Shown here piece by piece: positions 1 to 12,552 of a stretch of 64,000 nucleotides of DNA (positions within the stretch are counted from its first letter, which is position 1; each line of letters begins with the position of its first letter). Made by a program: the position numbers and the translations under genes. The stretch comes from Xylaria sp. FL1777. Taxonomy: Eukaryota > Ascomycota > Sordariomycetes > Xylariales > Xylariaceae. The DNA lies in contig MU400647.1 of the NCBI GenBank assembly GCA_022578965.1, forward strand, positions 1-64,000, written 5' to 3'. The notes beneath the pieces were generated by a model. The model worked only from the letters and a program-made list of their open reading frames with translations. It had not been told where the DNA came from and made no database searches.

Positions 1-94
1 GGAGGCATGGACCTTTGCAGCCATAACAGATTATTATATGCAGAATAGAGAGTCAATCACTCAGTTCCAAGCCCTGACATACAGCCCTTGTTAT
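1..94 (+). repeat. Dispersed repeat, copy A (truncated by window edge)
   Basis: This stretch matches 27611-27701 in the same orientation, with scattered substitutions and a few small indels. Both copies share the blocks TAACAGATTATTATAT and CTCAGTTCCAAGCCCTGACA and end at CAGCCCTTGTTAT, after which they diverge completely. A shared sharp end suggests the terminus of a transposable element, for example an LTR end. The rest of the element would lie left of the window. No coding potential is visible. Confidence 0.7.
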
Positions 95-437
95 AAGTAC
101 AATGCCACCAACTACCTAACGAGGCCCAATACCAAAACGTCGAGCTGTGCTTATCCAAAAAGCTGTATGATACCTAGAGTGTTGATACAATGCATACGTA
201 ACGTCGCTTATGCTTATGATATTTGTTAATCCCCCTTTCTATAATTTATTCCGTAACACCATGTTCGCATTTCAAGAATTCCAGTATGTACCAACATTAT
301 CCCGAGCCACGAGGCAATGCCAGCTCGCCTTGTGACGGTTCAGACAGAATATTGCCTTACCCAACCTACTATACAGGTTGCACAGCAGTAAATGCAGAGG
401 CCTACCTATATTAATCCTCCACTAACACGACTCTCTT
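95..437. other. Intergenic spacer
   Basis: Spacer between repeat copy A and the 3' end of the membrane-protein gene. The two short open frames here have no recognisable motif. It probably holds the 3' UTR of the minus-strand gene. Nothing else is seen. Confidence 0.5.
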
Positions 438-2153
438 TCACAAGCCGAAGCTACCCCGCTGGCTTTCAGGCGGACTGACAGTCATAGGGCTAATCCGACC
501 CTGTGCGCCTCCCTCGTCATCAAGGCTAACAGGTGAGACTATATCATTAGGATCTCCTCGCTCTGTTACGTTACTCCGTATGCTCAACGCCGGAAGGAAT
601 CTAATCCGTTGATCTCCTGACGCGCAATCGTCCTCGTCGAGCGTGGACATAGATTCATGATCATTTTCAAGGTCGGAAATTCCAGTATTAGCATGCAGAT
701 AAACGCCATTACTAGTAAGCCTCCTGTCGTTCATGCCGGTTGTGGTGTTCAGAGACGTCGGCCATGGCGCACCTATTGCCAAGAATGGTAACTCCCCCGA
801 GATAGTCTCACCCTTATCGACGTCATTACGACCGGGCTCGCAGATACCATCCAGCGACCTCTCGACTTCCTCCCCGAATGCCGTGTCAATCGTCGGTGGC
901 GGTATGTAGCTCAGTCGCGGGCTCTGCAATGCCAAGCCGGTCGAAGCAGCTCTTCTTGGCGTCTGTACGAGCTCCGGCTTCCTCAACGGTGGCGGCGGCG
1001 ATAGACGCGTCCCTGGGAGAGGCGGTGTCGGCGTTCGCACACCACCCTTCATGTAGCGAGTAGACTGCGGTCGTGGCGCGAGCTCGTTCTGACTCAGCCT
1101 CCTTTCGAGGGCCGCGACGGGGTGTGAAGAGAGTGGCTTTCTAGGACTAATGGGACCCCTCGGGCCGAGCGGCCAATTCTCACCAAAACTCTGAAGTCGC
1201 AGTGCGCTTGACTCTGGACCCTCGTTATTTCCCGAGGAGGCGGAAGAAGGCAAGGAGGATCGTTGCTCGTGGATCGTGGATAGTGAACGTAAAGGTCCGT
1301 CTAAAGCTTTCTCGTCCGAGTGCACATTCTCTGCTGATGGCGGAGTTGTGTTCATGGCTTCGCTTCCGTCACGTACACGCCCTCCCCGCTGCCGTCGCCG
1401 CCGGTTAATGAAAAGAAAAGTACCTAGGATTGCTAGAGCCGCGAATACGACACTGCCTACTACGGCCCCGGCGATGGCACCAGAGGAAATTGAACTCGAT
1501 GATGAGGAATTGGTACTGTCTGCGGGTTGACTGATTAGGGTACTAGATGTGGATTCTGTGCTTGAACTTTCGGTCGTCGTGCTTAGTTCAGGCGGGTAAG
1601 GATACAGTTCGCCAAAGCCGGGTGATTCAGCGCACCGAACATGTGTAAAGGTCGCCCCAGGTTGCTCTTCTGTCGTGAATCCGTACGTGGCACAATATGC
1701 TTTCGACTCTGGGCTATACGACGCACATTAGGAATTGGTTCTCACTTAGCATGATCCCTAGTAGTTGTCATTCTACGTACCAACATAGTGTTTGAGGCCC
1801 ACACATAGCAGCATTCGGCATTTCTTCATTGTTGACGCAGTCGGTGTATATGGTCGCGCTACAATCCGCCGCGCCGGCTACACAGCATCCTCGGTAGCTG
1901 TCTACATTCGCACACTCATATCCGACATCACAGGTGACTGATAAACGCCGTCGTTAGTTTGTGCACTCTTCCAAGCTCAGGAAGCAACCTTACTTGCACT
2001 GCCGACTGTGAACCCGCACGTATCCGGCCCTAGAAAAAATGGTGATGTCTCCGGCGCTTTCGCTACCAATGTTATGACGGGCTGCTCCAACTTCTCATTA
2101 ATTGTTTGATGATAAGTATCCGCTGTCTGCGTTGGTATGGCAATAAAAGACAT
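438..2153 (-). CDS. Cys-rich single-pass membrane protein, fungal, function unknown
   Basis: Spliced model: exons 2153-1994, 1937-1781 and 1713-438 (minus strand), 530 aa, with both introns GT-AG and phases consistent. The N-terminal ~130 residues form a Cys-rich ectodomain with motifs such as TCGF, ITCDVGYEC, YRGCC, AMCGPQTLCC and GFTTEEQPGATFTHV. A Thr/Ser-rich stalk follows, then one hydrophobic helix at about residues 182-204 (GAIAGAVVGSVVFAALAIL), an Arg-rich stop-transfer (NRRRRQRGGR) and a ~320-residue disordered Ser/Pro-rich cytoplasmic tail. The shape resembles fungal surface sensors (WSC/Mid2-like), but no WSC domain is recognised. The ATG at 2153 gives no classical signal peptide, so a further upstream exon or a type III topology is possible. 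Family architecture is recognised; function is not known. Confidence 0.72.
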
Positions 2154-2560
2154 AGTTTGTTGATATGGTTTCCTCCCTTGGGCTTCATCCCGGATTATGG
2201 ATGTAGCGAAATTCGAGGCAAATATTGAGTACAGTACAGGTCGTCATTAAATTGGATACGAGGCAGGGATGAGTCAGTATGAGATCTTTCGTTTGAAGAC
2301 TCATTGTTCTTGGGCACAGTCGTCTTAGAGGTTCAGCAATTTGCCCTGTTGAGTCTCATGCCTGATGATCCTTTGTTAATGTGGTTATGTGACCTCGGTT
2401 GACATACAAAGCGCTTCACTGTAGTACAAAGCTGATTTGCCTGCGACAGCATCAATTTACGGTATAGCTCCAAAGCTTGCCGTTTCCGTTTTGTGCTAAT
2501 ACCAAAAACCAATTTGCCTCTCGCTTAATATTACAAAATAATCACGACCTACATGGAACC
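2154..2560. other. Intergenic spacer
   Basis: Between the start of the membrane-protein gene and the stop of the GH53 gene, both on the minus strand. It should hold the promoter of the former and the 3' end of the latter. No clear motif is seen. Confidence 0.5.
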
Positions 2561-4188
<1,628 letters not shown>

Positions 4189-5413
4189 TGTGATCAGACT
4201 GGCTTGTTCGCGGGGCGAGGCCTATGCCAAAACATGAAGACTCTTCTGCGAATGGGCATAGCGAGTTTAAGGCCTGGGTTGACCGTAGTACTGTATACGC
4301 AATACACTACGATCACATTGATTCTGATTGATGGAAACGGTAAAATATATCTATACCGAGGAAATTCATACCATCTAGGTACCATTTATCTAAAACATTT
4401 TTAGTGCCCGCGAAGAATCATATAACTGCGTACTAGCGTGCCTATCAAAGGTCTGGGATGATCCTGGAGTAGTCCCTTGGCATGTACAATTTCTCCGCTC
4501 TTCTCCGGGCGGACATTAAACTAGGAGACATGATCGCCCCGATTAGGATTTCCAACGGCCGCAGATCCTCCGTAAGCCGGATCCGGATTTCTATATGGGT
4601 TTGGCGAGAGAGCGGCTCGGGATTAGCAGCCGCGTAAGGATCCGCTTCAATAATTCAAGACGAACGCTCTAGGTAATTGCTCAGATAGTTTCCGGGTTCT
4701 CGATCTCTGCTACCGTACGTATATAATAGCCGCAGACGGTCGAGCGCCAGAATTGACTGCGTCCTCCTATTATCGTATCGTAGCTATAAACGACGGTATA
4801 GCAGTTCTACTCCATAAGTTATAACAACCTCCTCGCCTAAGGAGATTCTATATATCAGGCTAACTAAGCCTACCAAATGTATATGCTAAACGCACTTACA
4901 GTTGGAGTAGGCGACTGGCTGCGAACTCCCATCATCATAATAAGTCGAGTAAGACGTTCTGCAGACGTTAAATTTATTGCGCACCGATTCCGAGAATAAG
5001 AAGCTCCCACACAAATCCGTCCCGGGTCGGTGAGACAGCATAAAAGATCACAAAATCTTGGATTGGCGTTGGGCCATACTCGGCGCCATGGCAGCAACTA
5101 AGAGGCCGTTCAGTGACATCTCTGGGTTGCTAACTAGAAGCTGGAAATAAACCCCGCAGCTGAGCCATAAACGGGTGATGCTCTGGGACGGTCAGGTGTC
5201 TATGCCCGCCAATAGAACAGCGATAAGTACTTTATATACAGCTGACCAATAGTAAAGATCAAAGAAGTGCTGCCATCCTACACCACCTTTAATGGCAAGC
5301 GGGGTTGTCGTAGATAGATACGTATAGTGAAGTAATACCCCTCGGTTCTCTTGAAACAATACTATAATCGCCCTTTACATATTATAGATATACGCCCGCG
5401 TTAGGTAGTTGAG
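4189..5413. other. Intergenic region
   Basis: 1.2 kb between the GH53 start and a small plus-strand ORF. It contains the GH53 promoter and short patches of mixed GC content (for example 4550-4650, rich in CCGGATCC-like words) that could be old repeat remnants. No ORF with recognisable motifs, tRNA or tandem repeat is seen. Confidence 0.45.
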
Positions 5414-5767
5414 ATGGCCGCCTCCAACGGAAATAACTTCGTGTTCGAGTGTATCGCGTCCTCTGATTTCGCGGACTACCTTTCCGACAACGACACAGAC
5501 GCTGAGAATTCAACTCTGCCGGCCACTCGTCGCTGGGCCTGGTATTGCAAACTCCCCGCTTGTCCCGAGTACTACAAGGCCTGGGTGTCCAAAAGCAATT
5601 TCTCTCTTCATTTATACGAATCAGAGGCTCATCGTCGCGACCCCGCAGCAGCGACGCGGAAAGGCCGTCGCGAATTGACAGCGGCTTGGAAGGAGGAGAC
5701 CGCGTTTGACATGAGCGAGCCGAAGAAGCGAGCCCCTGAGGGCGTAAATAGGGGCGAAAACGTATAA
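5414..5767 (+). CDS. Small hypothetical protein with a degenerate C2H2-like motif
   Basis: Single-exon ORF of 117 aa starting at ATG (MAASNGNNFVFEC) and ending TAA. An acidic Asp-rich patch follows the N-terminus. Residues ~42-75 read C-x4-C-x15-H-x6-H (WYCKLPACPEYYKAW...FSLHLYESEAH), close to the C2H2 spacing of short zinc fingers in many orphan fungal proteins. The C-terminal third is Lys/Arg/Glu-rich. I do not recognise the family, and the short length and isolated position leave real doubt that it is expressed. It could also be a fragment of a larger transposon-associated protein. Confidence 0.4.
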   Translation: MAASNGNNFVFECIASSDFADYLSDNDTDAENSTLPATRRWAWYCKLPACPEYYKAWVSKSNFSLHLYESEAHRRDPAAATRKGRRELTAAWKEETAFDMSEPKKRAPEGVNRGENV

Positions 5768-6311
5768 GGGGGATAAGACGCTTAGTGACTAAGCGCATCT
5801 TGATTCGCAAAAAGGAGGCTTTGTCTGACTAGCGATGCTCCTCTTGGCCTAGGCTGTATCTCGTTCGTCTGTCTTTGCTTTCATTGCTCGTATGGGCAAA
5901 GGCGTAGTGAATCGCTCACCTGATAGGTTTTCGAGGACTTCATACTACCATCACCCAGGATTGGGATATGTTGTTGTTATCCGGGGTTATATCATAGCAG
6001 GATTTGGATGAGGGCATAAAAATTACGCGTTACGCAGAAAGAGATTCCACTCTAGCTATTAAACTTTTAATCTATCACTTAATAATCCCATTGGTTTGAG
6101 CTATCACGAAGTTATATGCCGTGAGCAGATGAGGTATCTGGGTGAGGTAGAGTTCGATACCCACTAGCATTATATGGTTATTCCCCACTGGCTCATCTCA
6201 TGATGGCAACTAAGTAATTTTCATTCTAATTTTGGCTATCTGATTGGGAAAAAGAATTGACGTGGTAGGAAAGAACAAGGGAAATTAGATGTCTATCTGA
6301 GAGTCAAGAAC
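5768..6311. other. Intergenic spacer
   Basis: AT-rich spacer between two convergent genes (small plus-strand ORF and minus-strand kinesin). Only 3' flanking sequence is expected. No motif is seen. Confidence 0.45.
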
Positions 6312-8165
6312 TTACTGCTTACTCTTTTCTTGGCCAGCACTAGGAGGTCTTCCCTTGGTTGGCGTGGCGATTTTAGACGAAGATACCGATGCTGCAGAGG
6401 AACTCCGTTTCGCTCCGGGGGTCCCTTTGGCTACTCCTGGAGATGTTAATTGGATTTTACTGTTACGAGACGACGGTCCTTCTGCGGTCCTTGGCGTCGG
6501 AGGTCTCCCGACTGCACCTATAGCCTCAGTAGTCCATCTTAACGTGCCCAAAGTGTTGGCCTGATCAATAATGAGTGGAGATACCGTTGCGATGACAAGG
6601 AGCCGCGATCCCTGTGTGAGACTCGTCTGCAGACATTTAGTCAGGTTATGACTAGCAAAAAACTTACCCCCTGTAGCGACACTTCTGATGTTTTTCCCGA
6701 GATCGAGGAGCCCCTTGTTTATGTCTTGCCCTTGCTGATACTGTAAAGTTTGTTGCGCGTTTACAGCGCCTGATGGTAAGTTTCTCCCTGCTGCCTCACT
6801 GCCTCCTAAATCCACGAAGGAGGCTGTGCCAGTTGTTTCGATCCCATCGGCAACTGACCTTCTTACGATTCTGACGGATATAACGAAATGGGAGCGCGAA
6901 GAAGTCTTGTTCTGTCTCGTCGACGCAGCCTCTCTTCGATCGATCGCTTGATTGATAACCTCGAAGGCCTCTTGTTGGGAGCTGAGCTTTATAGTAGATT
7001 CAGCAGTCAGCCTCACCTCTATCTTTTGACCATTGACGGATGCTTGAAGTAGATCAAACACTTTGTTTATGTAAATCTCAATAGCACTCATATGAAATTC
7101 GTACTCGTACTGACCACTTTGCTCATCGGCCAGTTGAAAGAGAAGCCTGATGAAACTATGTACAAGCCCATCGCTTGATAAGAACGTATAGCTCTTACCT
7201 GTGCCAGTTGCTCCGTAAGCCATAACGGTGCAAGAATTGCCAAGTGCTGAAGATAATGCAAAATCTTTGACTTCATTGAAGATGGTTTGGTTGCTCTCGT
7301 CACCTCCGAAAGCTCTCTGGAACTCGAAATCTCGGCTTTCTGTTCTCTTACTGTCGTTCAGATAAGTAACTCTCAAATTGGTCCAAGGAAGGACGGAGGA
7401 GTTCCCACTGTCTAGGTTATCTGGGTTTGTGAAGCTGATCAATTCCTCTTCGGGGGTGTCTTGGGCAGGCCGGATCCTACACATGATTCGCATACTGCCT
7501 TTGACAGTGGCAAGCTCTTCAACTAAAGTGCGATATCTGTCCATTAAGAGACGGGCATTTTCATCCTGCTTCGTCAGTTGTGCCTCTTTCTTAGAAATTA
7601 CTTCATCCTTGACCCTGACAGTTTCCTCAAGCTCCTCCACGGCCTCTTTCCAATACTTGATGTCCTCAGTTTCATCATCAGTCGACTGTGAAACACGCTC
7701 AGCAGCTTGGTTGTTAGGGGTGTTTGCCTTAGGGTTGATATTGGCGACGCTCAAGTTGTTCAAGTTATTTAGGGCAAGTAAATACTCCCTATTGTTGCGT
7801 CTCATCTCCTCAACCTGTTTCGCGAATTCGGTATGAGCTTCTTGGTGATCTGGAGTGATATTCTGATTAATATAACTGGTTATTTCTGAAGCCAAGCTGC
7901 GAAAACTATTCTCGACATGTGAAGAGACGAAAGCAACCTGGAACTCTAACTCAGTGGAATCATTATCATCTTTGCTGTTTTGGACCGCCTCGATCAAATG
8001 ATACAAATGTTCTCGGAGGCTATCGATATTATCACCGACGAGGGAGGATAGAGCTTTTTGGAAGTCATCTGAGCTTTTCGATTTTTCAGCGAAGACATCT
8101 TCCCTGAGCGATTGAATCATAGATCCAAGGCTACCAATTGCCTGTAGGATGTTTTCGTCGGACAT
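6312..8165 (-). CDS. Divergent kinesin with C-terminal motor domain (kinesin-14-like)
   Basis: Intronless, 617 aa from the ATG at 8165 (MSDENILQAIGSLGSM). The open frame continues upstream to 8225, but only from a TTG, so 8165 is chosen. Layout: N-terminal helical region, coiled coil at about residues 160-220 (EAVEELEETVRVKDEVISKK), then the motor from MRIMCRIRP (~223) to near residue 565, followed by a Ser/Thr/Pro/Lys-rich tail. A coiled coil preceding a C-terminal motor is the kinesin-14 arrangement. ATPase motifs are present but altered: P-loop GATGTGKS (usually GQTGSGKT), switch I NKTSSRSH, switch II DLGGSE (usually DLAGSE). The microtubule-binding alpha4-L12 region is poorly conserved (FFASHNLTKCLQTSL instead of YRNSKLTxLLQDSL). 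The catalytic core looks intact. Whether it is motile or a regulatory kinesin cannot be told from sequence. Confidence 0.85.
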   Translation of the reverse strand: MSDENILQAIGSLGSMIQSLREDVFAEKSKSSDDFQKALSSLVGDNIDSLREHLYHLIEAVQNSKDDNDSTELEFQVAFVSSHVENSFRSLASEITSYINQNITPDHQEAHTEFAKQVEEMRRNNREYLLALNNLNNLSVANINPKANTPNNQAAERVSQSTDDETEDIKYWKEAVEELEETVRVKDEVISKKEAQLTKQDENARLLMDRYRTLVEELATVKGSMRIMCRIRPAQDTPEEELISFTNPDNLDSGNSSVLPWTNLRVTYLNDSKRTESRDFEFQRAFGGDESNQTIFNEVKDFALSSALGNSCTVMAYGATGTGKSYTFLSSDGLVHSFIRLLFQLADEQSGQYEYEFHMSAIEIYINKVFDLLQASVNGQKIEVRLTAESTIKLSSQQEAFEVINQAIDRREAASTRQNKTSSRSHFVISVRIVRRSVADGIETTGTASFVDLGGSEAAGRNLPSGAVNAQQTLQYQQGQDINKGLLDLGKNIRSVATGGKFFASHNLTKCLQTSLTQGSRLLVIATVSPLIIDQANTLGTLRWTTEAIGAVGRPPTPRTAEGPSSRNSKIQLTSPGVAKGTPGAKRSSSAASVSSSKIATPTKGRPPSAGQEKSKQ

Positions 8166-8297
8166 GGTATTCAAGCTGAAGCAGGCTGGATAAGTTCTGG
8201 GAAAGTCTAGGATATTTCGGATCAAATGTTCTATTGTTTTGCGATTGTGGAAGTTTGGTTCTTGTACGAAATGGTGGAATGAGAGGAGAAGAGCCAG

Positions 8298-8306
8298 CTT
8301 ATATAG
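8298..8306 (-). promoter_or_regulatory. TATA-like box upstream of the kinesin gene
   Basis: On the minus strand this reads CTATATAAG, about 135 nt upstream of the chosen ATG at 8165. It is a plausible core promoter element and fits the ATG choice, because the TTG at 8225 would leave a shorter leader. Confidence 0.4.
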
Positions 8307-10950
8307 AGGTTCATCTTTTGAGGGGGACGACTTTTCCTCAGTTCAGCAAGGCTGTTGTTGTATGTGAGCAAAGAGTGTCTTCTTTCAGTTGCGCCGAGGA
8401 ACAGTAGCACTGTTCAGCGCGCCGGCAAAGGCCCAAAGGAGATGTATGTATTAGACAATAACGCTCTTGGTCCTTTCCGTCTCAGCTCTTTTTTCTCTAC
8501 ATAGCTAAATGGACAGACAAACTTGTGGCACAGGTTAAACGTCTCAATACAGTTTACGTAGTAGACATTCGATAGCGCAGTTGAAGTAATGAGATGTTGT
8601 AAATAACTCAACCCATTTACATCAGTCTTACATAACATAAGAACGTACTGTAGATCCGGCAGACGTTGCCATCGCCAAGAATACGAAAATGCCCACTGCC
8701 AAGAGCCATTGGCCAGTACGGGTACACTACATGTACCTACTGTAGGTTAGGTATTTATACCATGCATACATATAATGCCTACGAAAACAATAGACGACTC
8801 AAGTTAGTCAGCAGAAGCTATACCTAGGCAGGTATGGGACAACCGCCCCGAGGCGTCCGCTTCTGGTTTAGGGTAGGTATCTGTCGTGCATGCTACTTTA
8901 CGTACATACCTCCAGCAGATGCAGCATCTATTATCTTGGGGTAGCGTTTCATACATGTTCCAGACTCTGGAAGCTGCAAATACACCCGACACTTTCTTAT
9001 TGTTGTGTAGGTAGTTGGTATACTATGATGTATGTTAGTCTACATCTACTGAAGTACACTACCTAGTAGTACATATCATCATCTAGTGTAAAAGGTATTA
9101 ATACATGCACGCAGTGTGATATTTTGTTTTCGGGCAGTAATTGTGATTGGTAACCGAGTACATGAAGACTTGGCCCAGCTGCAGGAGGAAATAACGAACT
9201 CCTACACCACTTATAGATTATGGCCGAGATGAGATGAAATAGCCTACTAAGTAGTACACTACGGTACGTACACTACGCTCTAACTCCGGATCAATCGGCA
9301 TCAGCACGTATAAGTAGACTTGGCTAATAGTGTAATAGCGCAATTACACTACAAACGAGATGGAAGGGGAAAAAACGAAACTGCCGCAAACGGAATCATT
9401 GAACTGGCACGTGGTGTACACATGTACTATATTGTATATTATAACATAGACTCTCTGGCCTTCATGTTGGTAATGAAAGCGTCGCGAATTCCACGTACGG
9501 CCGTGGATTGGAGGTTGAGAGCGCCAACGTGTGTACGAAGTACCTGACGCCGAAATACGAGACACAATGCCGGGAAAGACACGCGATTCATCCTCCGCAC
9601 GCACACTTTCTTCTCACTGCTGGGTAGTGTGTACAGGATAGATTACGTGTACCTTGCTTATATCCGAGCAGAGCCCGAGGTGCTCTTTTGAGTCTCCTGC
9701 CTGTACATGTATGCTGCCGAGTCCGGGCAACATAATTGGATTCCCTAATTCTCTCTTTTCCTCTCCATAGTAGTGATTCATCATCTTGTACATAGAAAAG
9801 ATACTACGAGTACTAGTTGGCAGTTAGCTTGCTCATATATACTATACTAGTATACAAGCTTGTCGAGAAAAACATGGAGGAAAAATAGTAGCTTAGATAC
9901 TAGCCGAAAGAGTGCTAGTGCTCAGGAACTTGCTGACCGCCAGCCTATTTGGGTCGCCAACTAGTCCGCGAGGATATACTGAGAGGTACAGAAAGGGTAC
10001 CTTAACCTTCCCCGCGGTCCTGCACCCAGAAGTGTGTGATGTAACTTGGAACAGTACTATCCAGGTACTCAATACGTAGCCCGCTCGGAAAGCCATAGCC
10101 GAGACGCACTACCGCTGCATCGCTTCGTCAGAACTGCCTAAGTAGGACTAGTCACGACCGGAGGCATCCCTGTTCGCGTGTCCAACACTGCGTTATTATC
10201 GTGAGCTTCGTCGTCAATTTTCCATTCATCGCATGTCTCATGGTCGGATTCCCACGCGTCCAGTGGATTCCTCATCTACCAAAATCCAATTGAGGAATAT
10301 GCATAATCAATCACAATGGCATCTACTACATGCGTATGTAGGTACGCTATACATCCTACGCAGACTATAGAGCAGGGCAGTGGCAGTGGCACTTGAAGGG
10401 CCATCTTCAATAGAATACGCATAGAATCCCTTATCTACGAAGGAGTGAAGGGAATATACTTACGCATACTTAGTAGGTATGTACCAACCCATGTACGTAT
10501 GTACTGTAGTATACATACTATGTCCATGCGCATGTACTGTATCAGGTGGAGTGTGGGATGTACATGTGGTGTACTGTGTCACTGCGGGTAGATAGCAGCC
10601 ACCCCCGGGTTGTTTCGTCAACCCAAACAGGTACCTAGCTTCGTTCCTTCGCCTGCTGCTGTTCTGCTCTTTTGCCTTTGCTGTTGTTTTCCTTTCCAAC
10701 CAACCTCGGCCACCTCGCCCTCTCCTTCGTCCTCCACAGCGTTCCAAACAGCATACTAGATACATACATCGTATCCCACTCCGCACAACGTCGCGCCTCC
10801 AGCTACTCGGCATCGGTGGCCCGCTGTCTCCATTGTCTGCATTCAGCACGACCCAAACTCCAGCACCCGATCGACCACGGGAACGACCCCGTCATCTTCC
10901 CATCTGAACTCATCTCGCTTAATCGTCTCCAGCAAGTCATTCCCGCGATA
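8307..10950. other. Intergenic region rich in TAC/GTA palindromic words
   Basis: 2.6 kb between divergent genes (kinesin minus, DUF7707-like plus). From about 8720 to 10,560 it is peppered with words such as GTAGGTA, TACCTAGG, AGTACT and ACATGTAC. The stretch 10,610-10,790 is pyrimidine-rich and probably the core promoter of the gene at 10,951. Several overlapping ORFs here lack motifs and are treated as noise. Confidence 0.5.
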
Positions 10951-11769
10951 ATGTTTGCAGATCGAGTCGCGCTTCTTGCGCTCTCGACCCTCTCGCTGGT
11001 CTCTGCGCAGGCCAACTCGAACTCGACCTTCACAATTAATCCATCGGAGGTGACGCCGCTCGAACAGTGTATGTCGTCTTTCCCATCTCCAGTCCATACC
11101 TTAGACAAACATAATATGACGATGCTGACTCTACACGTCTAGCAAATTGGTGCACCGCCCAAGAGAACAGCTGCACTACCTTGTGTGGGACAGTTCTCCA
11201 GAACAGCTGTGAACCTGTCCGTCTCTTCTGCTCCTCCACATGCTTGAAGTGCAATCGACTAACAGCAGTTATTGGTTCGTCTTCCAGAATACTCTCGACT
11301 TCCTGTGCGAGTGTGAGGGCGAAACGTACCCTGATATGAACAAGTTTAAGAATACAATCCCCTGGGTAAGCATATCTGTCCACCAATCAATTCGCCAGGC
11401 TTCAAGAACGGCCGAATCTCGTCATTCACGCGAGTTGCTAATTCTATTGCCAAATAGTTTGTTTGTACACAACTCCAGAGTGATTGCACGGCCCAAAACG
11501 CGGGCAACGCTGCAGGCCAAAAGAACTGCACTGCAACATACGGTGATAAATGCGGTACCGAAGATGTCAACGACCACAAGGGCGAGGGTGCTGCAACTAC
11601 TACCACTACCACTACCAGTTCTAGCACGTCTATTGCGGCTCAAACGACAACCGCCGCGCCGAGTAGCTCAACATCGGAAGGCGCTGCCGCTATCCCCACC
11701 GCCCATATCCAGCATATTGGAAACGGCGCTGCCGCTGTAGCACTTGGTCTGCTTGCCTACGCCCTCTAG
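10951..11769 (+). CDS. Secreted GPI-anchored Cys-rich protein (DUF7707-like)
   Basis: Spliced model: 10951-11068, 11143-11216, 11288-11365, 11458-11769; 193 aa, phases closing. Signal peptide MFADRVALLALSTLSLVSA is followed by NSTFTINPSEVTPLEQSNWCTAQENSC, Cys motifs TTLCG, NSCEP, DFLCECEGETYPDMNKFKNTIPW, FVCTQLQSDCTAQNAG and KNCTATYGDKCG, then a Thr/Ser-rich stalk and a hydrophobic C-terminus (GNGAAAVALGLLAYAL) typical of GPI attachment. The pattern (INP..V....W C..Q...C, then CxCxxGxxP, then a TIP...C..Q..C block) matches the fungal DUF7707 family as I know it. Intron 2 has an uncommon donor, GTCCGT, but a perfect GACTAACAG branch site; reading through it breaks the frame. The predicted role is a cell-surface or cell-wall protein; function is unknown. 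Confidence 0.85.
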
Positions 11770-12552
11770 GTAAGGGCTTGTTGCAATGCTGAGTTAATGG
11801 GTTGAAAATCATGTCACGATGCACACATAGGAAAGGAAGGCTACGTCAGGTTCTACTTTGTGATATGACCTTTGCAGTGAAGTGTCATTGAGGACATGCA
11901 GTAACGTAGTAATGCACACCGAATCTTTCGGTTTGGACGCTCAGAGAAATGCACCATAACACCTGATTCATAGAGCGGCGACGATTGGAGCAGTGGTTTG
12001 GCATATGAAGAGAAGAGACAAGGTTGGTGAATATGGGGGATTTGGACTCGGCACTTCCTTTTTTTGGTGCCTGAGCAGCCTTTCAAACAGTCTTTCGCCC
12101 TTTGGGCACCTGTACCATTTCTAGCGGGAGTATTATCGTGGAAGAAAGAGGAAGAAAGAGGAAGACACCGCCACGATGGTAATAATGGCTTGTCAGAATA
12201 ACAACAAAAACAATAGAATTGTGCTGAAAGCTAGGTAGTGCCACGTCCACGACTACCCTTGTGTGTAAGTCCGGTGTGGGCTTTCATTGGGTTTTATTGA
12301 GAGCCCTGATCAAAGCCTTGTTGCCAAGCCCCTTTTAGTAGCATCCATGGTTTTAAATAAGATCGTTTCGCAACCCATCCGACCTATGCCAATCAGTTGA
12401 AGCTGACTTGTATAGATTAAGATTCCGCCCTATTTGAAATAGGTAGGTAGCATCAACACGTTTGCTAGGAGGAAGACCAGAAGCTGGTATACTTCCAGTT
12501 CTCCCTCCTCAGCAGCGACTGAAGGACTCTGATAACATCGCATCGGGTCATC
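11770..12552. other. Intergenic spacer
   Basis: Between two plus-strand genes. It contains a GAAAGAGGAAGA tandem near 12,145. The rest is ordinary promoter-like sequence for the gene at 12,553. No ORF is supported. Confidence 0.45.

Noticed and set aside
8166..8225. 20-residue N-terminal extension of the kinesin
   Set aside because: Opens from TTG rather than ATG; the ATG at 8165 has a proper context and a TATA-like box upstream.
10460..10849. 129-codon minus-strand ORF upstream of the DUF7707-like gene
   Set aside because: It translates the pyrimidine-rich promoter; Arg/Gly-rich composition and no homology-like pattern.
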